Below, one piece after another: positions 7,721 through 16,859 of a stretch of DNA of 64,000 bases. Position 1 is the stretch's first letter. Each line of letters starts with the position of its first letter. The position numbers were made by a program, and so were the translations under genes. Below the pieces are notes generated by a model. That model worked only from the letters and a program-made list of their open reading frames with translations. It made no database searches and was not told where the DNA came from. Origin of the DNA: an uncultured Prevotella sp. (GTDB lineage Bacteria; Bacteroidota; Bacteroidia; Bacteroidales; Bacteroidaceae); the NCBI GenBank assembly GCA_900546345.1, contig URCI01000007.1, positions 1 through 64,000 on the forward strand, written 5' to 3'.

Positions 7721-7889
7721 TGTCTACTTCTCATGATAGTACTGAGTGGGACTGTTAGGGACAAGAGACAAGTTTCCTCTGCACAGTTCCAATAGAATGA
7801 AGTTTTAAAGAACTTTTACGTTTGTCGGTCACAAATGTTACCACCTAATGAAAAAGAATTGTTTTTCTAAAATAAAAAGCGGCAAGACG

Positions 7890-7920
7890 TTGCAACTTAA
7901 GGATAAATTACGTAACTTTG
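7890..7920 (+). promoter_or_regulatory. promoter of the nitrate respiration operon
   Basis: TTG at 7890-7892 is followed after exactly 20 bp by TAACTTTG at 7913-7920, a textbook Bacteroidota promoter. It lies 25 bp before the first gene. Gaps between the following plus-strand genes are at most about 60 bp and no terminator was seen before 19331, so this may drive the whole set. No clear FNR-type palindrome was noticed. Confidence 0.65.
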
Positions 7921-7945
7921 AACCAAAACTAAAATCAATAACAAG

Positions 7946-8380
7946 ATGAAATCCAAACTGAATCTTTTGTGGGCGGTCCTTTTCTGGGGCAGCATCTGGG
8001 GTATTGCAGAGGCTTCTATGGGTTGGGTGCTTCATGCCGCCCAAATCCATCACGGCACATCCAATATCCTCTATGCCCTTGGAATCGTGTGTATGTTTGC
8101 CGCTGCTACGCGCTCCGGTAAAGGCGCCATGGCTGTGATGCTCACGGCTGTTGTTGCTTCTGCCATCAAGTTGATCGACTTTGTTCTGCCCGGTTCTGCT
8201 CAAAGCGTGCTGCATCCGGCGTTCTTCATTCTCTTGGAGGGTGCTATAACAGCCGTCATCAGTCAGATCTTCTCCATTCAGCCACGCCAGGAGCCTCAGG
8301 CTAAGTGGTCACTCATGGAGGCCCGTCTCGCCGTACCTGCATTTGTGGTGGCTTTGGCGCTCACCCTGACTGTCGGATAA
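7946..8380 (+). CDS. small integral membrane protein, first gene of the nitrate operon
   Basis: The 144-residue product has about four hydrophobic segments (near residues 5-27, 40-55, 62-80, and 95-110 or 125-143) and a conserved-looking start WAVLFWGSIWGIAEASMGWVLH. I do not recognise a family. It starts 25 bp after a consensus promoter and is followed 49 bp later by mobA, so it belongs to the nitrate respiration transcript. A role in membrane assembly of the reductase or in cofactor precursor transport would fit the position, but nothing in the sequence shows it. Confidence 0.75.
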   Translation: MKSKLNLLWAVLFWGSIWGIAEASMGWVLHAAQIHHGTSNILYALGIVCMFAAATRSGKGAMAVMLTAVVASAIKLIDFVLPGSAQSVLHPAFFILLEGAITAVISQIFSIQPRQEPQAKWSLMEARLAVPAFVVALALTLTVG

Positions 8381-8429
8381 GGACTAAAGGCAATGGGTGA
8401 TCCATGCCTTCGGATAAAGACTGAAGAAC

Positions 8430-9053
8430 ATGAATGATTCTGCGGCTCTTTCCCTCCTTGACGTGACGGGCGGCATCCTTGCCGGAGGCCATAGCAGTCG
8501 GTTTGGAAGCAACAAAGCCCTGTTCTCGCCCGATGGCGAGACGCTGATAGAAAGGGCTGCCGGGCTCCTCCGTCCGCTCTGCCGTCAGGTGCTCGTCAGT
8601 GCCAGTCACGCCAATGCTGAGGCCTATGCCTTCTTAGGTTTGGACATTGTAGAGGACCTGCACAGAGACTGCGGACCATTGGGAGGGCTGGAGGCGATGC
8701 TCAATCGTTGCACAACCCCTTGGCTACTCGTCCTCACGTGCGACATGCCCTATGTTAACAGCGAAGCACTCCAAACGATGATCGGCCATGCACAGCTGTC
8801 CGATGCGCTTGACGAGAGTCTTCCCCGCGCCTTTGCCTGGCAGCGGGCATCCGACGGGAGCATCTCTCCCTTCCCTTTGCTCATCAAGCGAAGCGTGTTG
8901 CCACAGTTGCGTGAGCAGATGCGGCATGAACACTTTGGCGTGAAAGCTTTTCTTCGCACGGTGGACACCTATTATATAAAGACTGATTCCGAAGAGCTGC
9001 TCCGCAATGTCAACCGTCCTGAAGATTGGCATGAACCATTCACAAGAAAATAA
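8430..9053 (+). CDS. mobA: molybdenum cofactor guanylyltransferase
   Basis: The 207-residue protein has the MobA nucleotidyltransferase signature GGILAGGHSSRFGSNKAL at about residues 15-32 and the metal-binding motif LTCDMPYVN near residue 108, with GPLGGLEAML between them. MobA joins GMP to molybdopterin to give the bis-MGD cofactor required by NarG. It acts in the cytoplasm. Its place just ahead of narK and narGHJI makes nitrate reductase the obvious client. The moa and moe genes for earlier cofactor steps are not in the window. Confidence 0.92.
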   Translation: MNDSAALSLLDVTGGILAGGHSSRFGSNKALFSPDGETLIERAAGLLRPLCRQVLVSASHANAEAYAFLGLDIVEDLHRDCGPLGGLEAMLNRCTTPWLLVLTCDMPYVNSEALQTMIGHAQLSDALDESLPRAFAWQRASDGSISPFPLLIKRSVLPQLREQMRHEHFGVKAFLRTVDTYYIKTDSEELLRNVNRPEDWHEPFTRK

Positions 9054-9077
9054 GAACCTAAACATAATCAATCAATA

Positions 9078-10370
9078 ATGCGACAATCTGATTTCAAACT
9101 CAAGGGCACACCCACCCAAGCACTGTTGGGCGCGACCATCGGCTTCTTCTTCGGAGTGATGGCCATTTCCCTTTTCGGTCCCACGAGTACAACGCTCGGA
9201 GCCGCTATGGGCTTGGGCGCCACACAGCTGGGCCTGCTCGTCTCGGTACCTTCCCTGACGGGTTCTCTGCTGCGCATCCCCTTTGGTGCCATGGTCGACA
9301 GCAATGGTGGCCGACGAGGCTTTCTCTTCCTGCTCGCTGCCGCTGTCGTGGGACTGGGCGCACTGAGCGTCCTCTTCACCCTATACCCTGTAGAGACCCC
9401 CGGCAGTATGAAGGGCCTTTATCCCGTGGTGCTCCTCCTCGGCTGCTTGGCGGGCTGCGGCATCGCCACATTCTCCGTGGGGGCCTCGCAGTCCAACTAC
9501 TGGTTTGCCAAGAACCGCCAGGGCTATGCTTCCGGCATCTATGGCGGACTCGGCACCACTTCCGCGGGCATCCTCGCCTTCGTCCTCCCGCTGTTGCTCC
9601 ATCAGTTTGGCTTCACGGCTGCTTATTACATCCTGACGGGTGTCATGCTCGTAGGACTCCTTTTATATATATGGCTCGGTGCCAATCCCCCTTACTTCCA
9701 GTTTCTCAAAGCCGGGAAGTCTGAGGAGGTCGCCCGCGACAACGCGCTGGCTTGCGGGCAGGAGCTCTTCCCCAAGGGCAATGCCGTGACAAGTCTGAAG
9801 ATCTCCGCCAAGATACCGCAGACGTGGATGCTCGTCCTCTGTTATTTCACGACCTTCGGCGGCTTCATGGCACTGACGGCATGGTTCCCCACATTCTGGA
9901 AGAAAGGCATGGGGCTCGACCCGATGCTCGCGGGTGGCCTCACTGCTGTGTTTTCCATCCTTGCCGCATTGCTGCGCGTGCCTGGTGGCAAGCTCTCCGA
10001 CCGCATCGGTGGTGAGAAATTCTCCATGGGAGCCCTCGCCCTCTTGGCGGTCGCCGGTGTGCTGATGAACATTCCGATGGGGTGGGGCGGTCTCTTCCTC
10101 GTCAGCCTGCTCATCTCCGTGGCCTTCGGCTTCAACAACGGCGCCACGATGAAGCTCGTTCCCGTCTATGTCAGCGAGGGCGTGGGCGGTGCCAATGGCT
10201 GGGTAGGTGGTCTCGGGGCCTTTGGAGGTTTCGTCTTTCCGCCACTCATGGGCCGGCTTGTCGATCTCTCTCCCGAGTATGGCTACGGCTTGGGCTTCCT
10301 GCTCTTCACAGGCTTTGCCCTCGTCGTCATGGTCATCAACTACTTTGGCATGATGCGCAAGAAACATTGA
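9078..10370 (+). CDS. narK: nitrate/nitrite transporter, major facilitator superfamily
   Basis: This 430-residue protein has roughly 12 membrane segments. MFS landmarks include RIPFGAMVDSNGGRRGFL after helix 2 and RVPGGKLSDRIGGEKFS in the second half. The glycine- and asparagine-rich segment FGFNNGATMKLVPVYVSE near residues 350-370 resembles the nitrate signature of the NarK/NNP family. It would import nitrate or exchange it for nitrite across the inner membrane. It sits 24 bp after mobA and 20 bp before narG, which supports the substrate assignment. Confidence 0.9.
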   Translation: MRQSDFKLKGTPTQALLGATIGFFFGVMAISLFGPTSTTLGAAMGLGATQLGLLVSVPSLTGSLLRIPFGAMVDSNGGRRGFLFLLAAAVVGLGALSVLFTLYPVETPGSMKGLYPVVLLLGCLAGCGIATFSVGASQSNYWFAKNRQGYASGIYGGLGTTSAGILAFVLPLLLHQFGFTAAYYILTGVMLVGLLLYIWLGANPPYFQFLKAGKSEEVARDNALACGQELFPKGNAVTSLKISAKIPQTWMLVLCYFTTFGGFMALTAWFPTFWKKGMGLDPMLAGGLTAVFSILAALLRVPGGKLSDRIGGEKFSMGALALLAVAGVLMNIPMGWGGLFLVSLLISVAFGFNNGATMKLVPVYVSEGVGGANGWVGGLGAFGGFVFPPLMGRLVDLSPEYGYGLGFLLFTGFALVVMVINYFGMMRKKH

Positions 10371-10390
10371 CCGAACTTATTCTTTAGGCT

Positions 10391-13300
10391 ATGAACACGA
10401 TTTTCAATCAACTCAAATACTTCATCAACCGCAAGAACGTGACCAACGAGGAGTGGGAGCATTTCTACCGAACCCGCTGGGCCCACGACAAGGAGGTGCG
10501 CTCCACCCACGGTGTCAACTGCACCGGTTCCTGTTCGTGGCGCATCTTCGTCAAGAAGGGCATCGTCACGTGGGAGATGCAGCAGACCGACTACCCCGCT
10601 ACGCGGCCTGGTCTGCCCAACCATGAGCCGCGCGGCTGTCCCCGCGGCGCCAGCTACAGCTGGTATCTCTACAACTCCGGCCGCGTGAAGCATCCGATGA
10701 TTCGCAAGGAGCTCCTCGACCTCTGGGAGGCGGCCTTGGCAGCCCATCCCGACCCCGTCGAGGCCTGGGCCTCCATCGTCGAGGACGCCGACAAGCGCAA
10801 ACGCTATAAGCAGGTGCGCGGCCTCGGCGGCTTCGTGCGCCTCGACTGGCCAACAGCACTGAAGATCATGGCGGCCAGCAACATCTACACCATCAAGAAG
10901 TTCGGTCCCGACCGTCTCGTCGGCTTCACGCCGATTCCCGCCTTCTCCATGCTCAGCTATGCCGCCGGCACCCGCTACCTGAGTCTGCTTGGTGGCGCTT
11001 GTCTGAGCTTCTACGACTTCTATTGCGACCTGCCGCCGTCGTCGCCACAGACCTGGGGCGAGCAGACCGACGTCCCCGAGAGTGCCGACTGGTACAACTC
11101 CTCCTTCCTCCTGCTCTGGGGCAGCAACGTGCCGACGACGCGCACACCCGACTCGCCCTTCTATACCCAGGTGCGCTACAAAGGTACCCAGGTCGCCGTC
11201 GTCTCTCCCGACTACAGCGACGCCTCGAAGTTCGCCGACGTGTGGATGGCGCCCAAGCAGGGCACTGACTCCGCCTTGGGCATGGCTATGGGCCATGTCA
11301 TTCTCAAGGAGTTCTACCACGACCGCACCGTGCCCTATTTCGACGACTACGTGCGCAAGTTCACCGACCTCCCCTTCCTCGTCAAGCTCGAGGATACCGG
11401 TGATGGACGCTATGCCGCCGGCATGCTCCTGCGCGCCGCCGACCTCAAGGACAACTTCGGCGTGAAGCAGAAAGCCGAGTGGTACCCCATCACCATCGAT
11501 GATCCCTCCGGCGAGCTCGTCACACCCAACGGCAGCATTGGCAGCCGATGGAACGACGAGGGGCGCTGGAACCTTAAATGCGAGGACGTGCGCACGGGCA
11601 AACCCTTCACGCCGCGTCTCTCCCTCATCGACCATCGCGACGACGTCGTGACGCTCCTCGACCCCTATTTCGGTGGTGCCGACTACAAGAATCCCCATTT
11701 CGCCGCTACGCGTCATGCCGACATCATCGAGCACAAGGTGCCCGTTATCCATGTCGAGACCAAAGACGGTGTGGTGTGCTGCGCCAATGTTTTCGACCTT
11801 CTCATGGCCCATTATGGCATCGACCGTGGTCTGGGCGACGTCAACTGCGCCACGAGCTACGACGACGACCTGCCCTACACCCCGAAGTGGCAGGAGCAGA
11901 TAACGGGAGTCTCGGCCGACAAGGTCATCCGGACGGCCCGCTCCTTTGCCGCCACAGCCGAGAAGACACGCGGCAAGAGCATGATTATCATCGGTGCCGG
12001 TGTCAACCAGTGGTACAACACCGACATGACCTACCGCGCCGCCATCAACATGCTCATGCTCTGCGGTACGCTCGGCGTCAACGGCGGTGGCTGGAGCCAC
12101 TATGTCGGTCAGGAGAAGGTGCGCCCGCAAGCTGGCTGGGCACAGATGGCCTTCGCCCTGGACTGGCACCGCCCGCCCCGCCACATGAACACCGTGAGCT
12201 ATATCTACGAGCATGCCGACCAGTGGCGCTACGAGAAGGTCACCGTCGACGAGCAGCTGTCGCCCCTGGCCCATAAGGAGCCGTGGAAAGGCCTGACGCT
12301 CCTCGACTGCAACATCAAGAGTCAGCGCATGGGCTGGCTGCCCTCTTCACCGGAGTTCAACCGCAACTCCCTCGACCTCTGCCGCGAGGCTGCCAAGGCC
12401 GGGATGAGTGAGAAGGACTATGTCTGTCAGCAGCTCCATGAGGGTAAGTTGTCATTGGCTGCCGAGGACCTCGACGCCCGTGAGAACAGTCCGAAGGTGC
12501 TCTTCATCTGGCGCGCCAACCTCATCGGCTGCTCGGCCAAAGGCATGGAGTTCTTCATGAAGCATCTCCTCGGCGCACAGAACAACGTGCTCGGACAGAA
12601 CCTTGAAGAGTGTGGACAGCCGTTGCCGAAATATGAGAAATGGCATTCCGAGGACACCGTCGGCAAGCTCGACCTCGTGGTCAACATCGACTACCGCATG
12701 ACGCAGTCGAGCATCTTCGCCGACATCGTCCTGCCCGCCGCCACCTGGTATGAGAAGGAGGACATCTCGTCCACCGACATGCACCCCTTCCTCCATCCCT
12801 TCAGCAAGGCCGTTGACCCCGTGTGGGAGAGCCGCACCGACTGGGATATCTTCCGCGAGCTCTCGAAGGTCTTCTCCGACATGGCCGTCGGACATCTTGG
12901 CCACGAGAAAGACGTTGTCTATGGACCGTTGGCCCACGACAGTGCCGGGGAAATCAGCGAGCCCCTCGTCGCCAGCGACTGGAAGGAGACGGGCGAGATG
13001 CCCGAGCCCGGAAAGAACATGGGCAACCTCGTCGTTGTCACACGCGACTATCCCGACATCTACCGCCAGTTCACGACCGTCGGTCCTCTTATCCGCGACA
13101 AGGGCATTGGCGGCAAGGGCATCGGCTGGTCGGCACGTCCCGAGTACGACGAGCTGAAGGCCATGAACGGTGTGGAGCGCGAGGAAGGCGTCAGCAAGGG
13201 TATGCCCCTTATTAAGGAGGCCACGCAGGCCTGCGATGCTGTCCTCACCCTCGACCCCACGAGCAACGGAGATGCCGCCTATCGTGCGTGGAAAGCCTTG

Positions 13301-14083
13301 GAGAAGAGCGTCGGACTGCCGTTGGCAGAACCGCTGACGGCAGACTTCGGCAAGACGAAATATACGTATAAGGACTTGGTCGTCCAACCGCGTCTGTCCA
13401 TGCCCACCCCTATCTGGTCGGGCATCAACAACAAGACCACGGAATATACGGCCAACTACACCAATATCCACTACCTCATCCCGTGGCGCACGGTGACGGG
13501 CCGCCAGAGTTTCTACCAGGATCATCCCTGGATGCAGGCCTTTGGTGAGAACCTCGTATGCTACAAGCCGCCATTGGCCAAGAAGGAAATCAACAACCTC
13601 AAGGAGCGGCTGCATCTCAGCGACGACACCCTGGCGCTGAACCTCCTCACGCCGCACAATAAGTGGACCATCCACTCCTCGTGGAACGACAACCTGCTCA
13701 TGCTCACCCTCGGTCGCGGCGGCCCCGTCATCTGGATGAGTGAGACCGACGCCGCCAAGCTTAGCATCAGCGACAACGACTGGGTGGAGGTTATCAACGA
13801 CAACGGGTCGGCCATGGCGCGGGCCTGCGTCAGCCAGCGCATCCCTGAGGGCGCACTCTATATGTATCACAACCAGGGACGCACCGTCAACGTGCCCCTC
13901 AGTCCCCTCACGGGCAACCGTGGCGGTATCCACAACTCCATCTCGCGCTTGTGCCCCAAGCCCACGCACATGATAGGCGGCTACGCACAGCTGTCCTACA
14001 GTCTGAACTACTATGGCACGATAGGCGCCAACCGCGACGAGTATGTATTGTTGAGAAAGGTGGACAACGTAAATTGGGAATAA
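10391..14083 (+). CDS. narG: respiratory nitrate reductase, catalytic alpha subunit
   Basis: At 1230 residues this is the full-length membrane-type NarG, which reduces nitrate to nitrite on bis-MGD. The FS0 iron-sulfur site shows the unusual histidine ligand pattern H40-x3-C44-x3-C48 (STHGVNCTGSCSW), with the last cysteine in RGCPRGASYSWYLY. The Mo-ligand aspartate lies in FYDFYCDLPPSSPQTWGEQT, and NHEPRGCPRG is intact. I see no twin-arginine signal, as in Escherichia coli NarG, which stays on the cytoplasmic side. Codons end very often in C or G compared with flanking genes such as the DUF3791 pair, which may hint at acquisition. The operon order narG-H-J-I is canonical. Confidence 0.98.
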   Translation: MNTIFNQLKYFINRKNVTNEEWEHFYRTRWAHDKEVRSTHGVNCTGSCSWRIFVKKGIVTWEMQQTDYPATRPGLPNHEPRGCPRGASYSWYLYNSGRVKHPMIRKELLDLWEAALAAHPDPVEAWASIVEDADKRKRYKQVRGLGGFVRLDWPTALKIMAASNIYTIKKFGPDRLVGFTPIPAFSMLSYAAGTRYLSLLGGACLSFYDFYCDLPPSSPQTWGEQTDVPESADWYNSSFLLLWGSNVPTTRTPDSPFYTQVRYKGTQVAVVSPDYSDASKFADVWMAPKQGTDSALGMAMGHVILKEFYHDRTVPYFDDYVRKFTDLPFLVKLEDTGDGRYAAGMLLRAADLKDNFGVKQKAEWYPITIDDPSGELVTPNGSIGSRWNDEGRWNLKCEDVRTGKPFTPRLSLIDHRDDVVTLLDPYFGGADYKNPHFAATRHADIIEHKVPVIHVETKDGVVCCANVFDLLMAHYGIDRGLGDVNCATSYDDDLPYTPKWQEQITGVSADKVIRTARSFAATAEKTRGKSMIIIGAGVNQWYNTDMTYRAAINMLMLCGTLGVNGGGWSHYVGQEKVRPQAGWAQMAFALDWHRPPRHMNTVSYIYEHADQWRYEKVTVDEQLSPLAHKEPWKGLTLLDCNIKSQRMGWLPSSPEFNRNSLDLCREAAKAGMSEKDYVCQQLHEGKLSLAAEDLDARENSPKVLFIWRANLIGCSAKGMEFFMKHLLGAQNNVLGQNLEECGQPLPKYEKWHSEDTVGKLDLVVNIDYRMTQSSIFADIVLPAATWYEKEDISSTDMHPFLHPFSKAVDPVWESRTDWDIFRELSKVFSDMAVGHLGHEKDVVYGPLAHDSAGEISEPLVASDWKETGEMPEPGKNMGNLVVVTRDYPDIYRQFTTVGPLIRDKGIGGKGIGWSARPEYDELKAMNGVEREEGVSKGMPLIKEATQACDAVLTLDPTSNGDAAYRAWKALEKSVGLPLAEPLTADFGKTKYTYKDLVVQPRLSMPTPIWSGINNKTTEYTANYTNIHYLIPWRTVTGRQSFYQDHPWMQAFGENLVCYKPPLAKKEINNLKERLHLSDDTLALNLLTPHNKWTIHSSWNDNLLMLTLGRGGPVIWMSETDAAKLSISDNDWVEVINDNGSAMARACVSQRIPEGALYMYHNQGRTVNVPLSPLTGNRGGIHNSISRLCPKPTHMIGGYAQLSYSLNYYGTIGANRDEYVLLRKVDNVNWE

Positions 14084-14084
14084 G

Positions 14085-15596
14085 ATGAAGATCAAGACAC
14101 AAATAGCAATGGTCCTCAACCTGGACAAGTGCATCGGCTGCCACACCTGCTCGGTGACCTGCAAGAACGTATGGACATCGCGTAAGGGTATGGAGTATGT
14201 CTGGTGGAACAATGTGGAGACCAAGCCCGGCCCGGGCTATCCCAAGACATGGGAGAACCAGGACAAATATCGTGGCGGATGGGTGAAGACGAAGAACGGC
14301 GGTACGGAGCTGCGCCTCGGCAACCGGCCAAAGGTGATGTCACAGCTCTTCTCCAATCCCTATCTGCCACAGGTCGACGACTATTACGAGCCTTTCACCT
14401 TCGACTTCTCCTCGCTGAAAGGCAAGCGACGGCTGAAGACACCGCCCTCGGCCCGTCCCTTCTCCATGATTACGGGCAAGCAGATGGACAAGGTCAAGGA
14501 CGGTCCGAACTGGGAGGACGACCTCGCCGGAACTTTTGATGAGCGCAAGAGCGACCCGAACCTCAAGGGCATCGACACCGCGGGCTTCGAGGCCTTCGAG
14601 CGCACGTTCATGTTCTATGTGCCGCGCCTCTGCGAGCACTGCCTCCACCCGGCCTGCATCCCGAGCTGTCCCTCCGGCGCCATCTATAAGCGCAAGGACG
14701 GCGTGGTACTCATCAACCAGGACCGTTGCCGCGGATGGCGTCAGTGCATATCGGCGTGCCCGTACAAGAAGATATACTTCAACTATGAGCGGATGAAGAG
14801 CGAGAAATGCGTGTTCTGCTATCCCCGTCTCGAGGACGGCCAGCCCACGGTGTGCAGCGAGACCTGTGTGGGTCGCATGCGCTACCTCGGCGTCATCCTC
14901 TACGATGCCGACAAGACCGACTCCTATGCCGCTGCCGACGAGCGTGACCTCGTGGCCAAGCAACGTGAGATGATTCTCGACCCCAACGCCCCCGCCATTA
15001 TCGCCGAGGCCGAGCGTCAGGGCGTGAGCCACAACTGGATTGTAGCTGCGCAGAAGAGTCCGGCCTATAAGCTCATGAAGGAGTGGGCCATCGCCTTCCC
15101 CCTCCATCCCGAATACCGTACGCTGCCTATGGTGTGGTATGTCCCAGCCATGAGCCCGAAGAAAGAGGAGCTGACCAAGAAGGAGCAGAACCCGGACGCC
15201 GACACCGACACCGACGAGATGGACTATTTCGCCAAAGTTGACGAGATGCGCATCCCGGCACAGTATTTTGCCAACCTGCTCACAGCCGGTGACGTGCAGC
15301 CCATCCGCGAGGCCCTTGCCAAGCTTGTCGCCCTGCGTGAGTACATGCGGAGGAAGACCGTCGATGGACAGGAACAGCCCGCTGTGCCTGAGGACTTAGG
15401 ACTGACGGCAGCTCAGTACGACGACATGTACCGGTTACTCGCCATTGCCAACTACGAGGACCGCTTCGTCATCCCCTCATCGCCCAAACAGCAGGGGAGT
15501 CATCATTTCGACGAGCGCACAGGTCTTGGCTTCGACGACGAGGAAGCGAACTTCGTCGAGGGCTGCAAGCGTTGCAATCTCTTCGGTGGTAAGTAA
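14085..15596 (+). CDS. narH: respiratory nitrate reductase, iron-sulfur beta subunit
   Basis: NarH carries electrons from the NarI haems to NarG. The 503-residue product has a ferredoxin-type cluster near the N-terminus (DKCIGCHTCSVTCKNVW) and three further groups at about residues 180-270: CEHCLHPACIPSCPSGAI, CRGWRQCISACPYKK and KCVFCYPRLEDGQP. The tryptophan in CRGWRQC marks the [3Fe-4S] site, as in the Escherichia coli protein. The C-terminal tail holds EGCKRCNLFGG. Its ATG is one base after the narG stop codon, so translation is probably coupled. Confidence 0.97.
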   Translation: MKIKTQIAMVLNLDKCIGCHTCSVTCKNVWTSRKGMEYVWWNNVETKPGPGYPKTWENQDKYRGGWVKTKNGGTELRLGNRPKVMSQLFSNPYLPQVDDYYEPFTFDFSSLKGKRRLKTPPSARPFSMITGKQMDKVKDGPNWEDDLAGTFDERKSDPNLKGIDTAGFEAFERTFMFYVPRLCEHCLHPACIPSCPSGAIYKRKDGVVLINQDRCRGWRQCISACPYKKIYFNYERMKSEKCVFCYPRLEDGQPTVCSETCVGRMRYLGVILYDADKTDSYAAADERDLVAKQREMILDPNAPAIIAEAERQGVSHNWIVAAQKSPAYKLMKEWAIAFPLHPEYRTLPMVWYVPAMSPKKEELTKKEQNPDADTDTDEMDYFAKVDEMRIPAQYFANLLTAGDVQPIREALAKLVALREYMRRKTVDGQEQPAVPEDLGLTAAQYDDMYRLLAIANYEDRFVIPSSPKQQGSHHFDERTGLGFDDEEANFVEGCKRCNLFGGK

Positions 15597-15642
15597 AGAT
15601 GGGTATTAATGACCACTGGAATGAATAATAACGACAGCGACC

Positions 15643-16146
15643 ATGATTCAAACTTATAACATTCTTTCCCTCATTCTTGACTATCCCACTGCCGAACTCT
15701 GGGACAGTCGCGCCGACATCTTGCCCGCGCTCCGTGCGGAGGGTGTCCTCAGCGAGGCCTTGCTCAGTAAAGTGGAGACCTTCTTGGGCTATGTGGCGTC
15801 CTTTGCTGACGCCCGTAGCTGGCAGGCGGCCTACAGCGACCTCTTCGACACCCAGACGAAGACCAACCTCTATCTCTTCGACATGGTCTATGGCACGAGC
15901 CGCGACCGCGGACAGGCTATGGTCGATCTGAAGGAGGAGTACCTCAAGGCCGGACTCATGCCCGCCGAGGACGAGCTCCCCGACTATCTGCCGATGTACT
16001 TGCAGTATGTCGCCAACATGGACGACCTCGCTCAGGCGCGGGCCGCCATAGACGACATCCGTGGCGTGCTCACAAAGATGGACGACCGCTTTGCCAAGGA
16101 GCAGCATCCCTATGAACCACTCATCGCGCTCTTGAAGGAATCATAA
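15643..16146 (+). CDS. narJ: nitrate reductase assembly chaperone
   Basis: A 167-residue soluble protein beginning with the NarJ-type pattern YNILSLILDYPTAELWD. It continues through FGT-like DMVYGTSRDRGQAMVDLKEEY and DELPDYLPMYLQYVA, which match the TorD/NarJ family core. NarJ binds apo-NarG and allows cofactor insertion and membrane docking. It is shorter than the enterobacterial proteins because the C-terminal tail is missing. The position between narH and narI is the standard one. Confidence 0.88.
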   Translation: MIQTYNILSLILDYPTAELWDSRADILPALRAEGVLSEALLSKVETFLGYVASFADARSWQAAYSDLFDTQTKTNLYLFDMVYGTSRDRGQAMVDLKEEYLKAGLMPAEDELPDYLPMYLQYVANMDDLAQARAAIDDIRGVLTKMDDRFAKEQHPYEPLIALLKES

Positions 16147-16158
16147 AATCTCACGGCT

Positions 16159-16827
16159 ATGCACACTTTCCTATTCCAATATCTCCCCTACATCGCCGGT
16201 GCCCTCTTCGTCTGCGGCGTGACCTATCGCATCGCGGCCCAGGGCAAGACCGTGCAGGCTTACTCCACGCAGTTTCTGAGCAACGACCTCCTGCTCAAGT
16301 GGGGCAGCAATCTCTTCCATGTGGGCATCATCATGGTGTTCTTCGGCCATATCTTCGGCCTCCTCGCACCGGAATGGTCCTACGACTGGCTCATCACCAA
16401 CGAGCAGAAACGGCAGCTCGCCATCGTCATGGGCTCCGGTGCCGGGCTCATCACCCTTGTAGGCATCAGTCTGCTGACGCTGCGCCGCTTCACCAACCGC
16501 AATGTCGTGGCCAACAGCCATTTCGGCGACTACCTCTTCGTGGTGCTCATCTTCCTGCAGATTGTCACGGGACTCTTAGGCACCATGGAGACCGTCAACA
16601 GCGATCTGGAGCACTATATGAACCTCGACCGCTGGGCTCAGGGCCTCTTCACCTTCCTCCCCGAGGCTCCCGACTTCATTGTCCACGCCTCGCTGCCGCA
16701 CAAGATTCATATCCTTTTGGGCTTCCTGCTCGTCATCATCTTCCCCTTCACCAAGTTGATGCACATGGTGGCCCTGCCCGTGAGATACCTCATCGACTAT
16801 TTCCAAGGACTGATAAGAAGGAAATAA
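16159..16827 (+). CDS. narI: respiratory nitrate reductase, cytochrome b gamma subunit
   Basis: NarI anchors the enzyme and takes electrons from quinol through two b haems. The 222-residue protein has five predicted membrane segments. Likely haem ligands are the histidines in LFHVGIIMVFFGHIFGLL (second helix) and in LPHKIHILLGFLLVIIFPFTKLMH (last helices). The length and helix pattern match NarI. It follows narJ by 12 bp and completes narGHJI. Confidence 0.94.
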   Translation: MHTFLFQYLPYIAGALFVCGVTYRIAAQGKTVQAYSTQFLSNDLLLKWGSNLFHVGIIMVFFGHIFGLLAPEWSYDWLITNEQKRQLAIVMGSGAGLITLVGISLLTLRRFTNRNVVANSHFGDYLFVVLIFLQIVTGLLGTMETVNSDLEHYMNLDRWAQGLFTFLPEAPDFIVHASLPHKIHILLGFLLVIIFPFTKLMHMVALPVRYLIDYFQGLIRRK

Positions 16828-16859
16828 TTCACATTATTCATATAAAAAGTAACAGAACT

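Larger units (their letters stand above)
7440..7889. other. intergenic region between divergent GH3 and nitrate genes
   Basis: About 450 bp without a convincing gene. It contains the GH3 promoter and a strong hairpin at 7676-7720. A 68-codon minus-strand frame (7558-7764) runs through the hairpin and has no recognisable features. Confidence 0.5.

Noticed and set aside
7558..7764. Possible 68-residue gene on the minus strand
   Set aside because: It passes through a strong hairpin, lacks a good ribosome site, and shows no recognisable features.
10340..12274. Long minus-strand open frame of 644 codons opposite narG
   Set aside because: It is antisense to intact narG, is rich in His, Val and Gly from reversed codons, and has no motifs; high GC creates such shadows.
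12452..14224. Minus-strand open frame of 590 codons opposite narG and the start of narH
   Set aside because: Same reason: antisense to well-supported genes with no recognisable features.
16299..16859. Upstream extension of the TonB receptor frame
   Set aside because: It overlaps narI in another frame and encodes low-complexity His/Arg/Pro-rich sequence; the ATG at 16860 gives a signal peptide.
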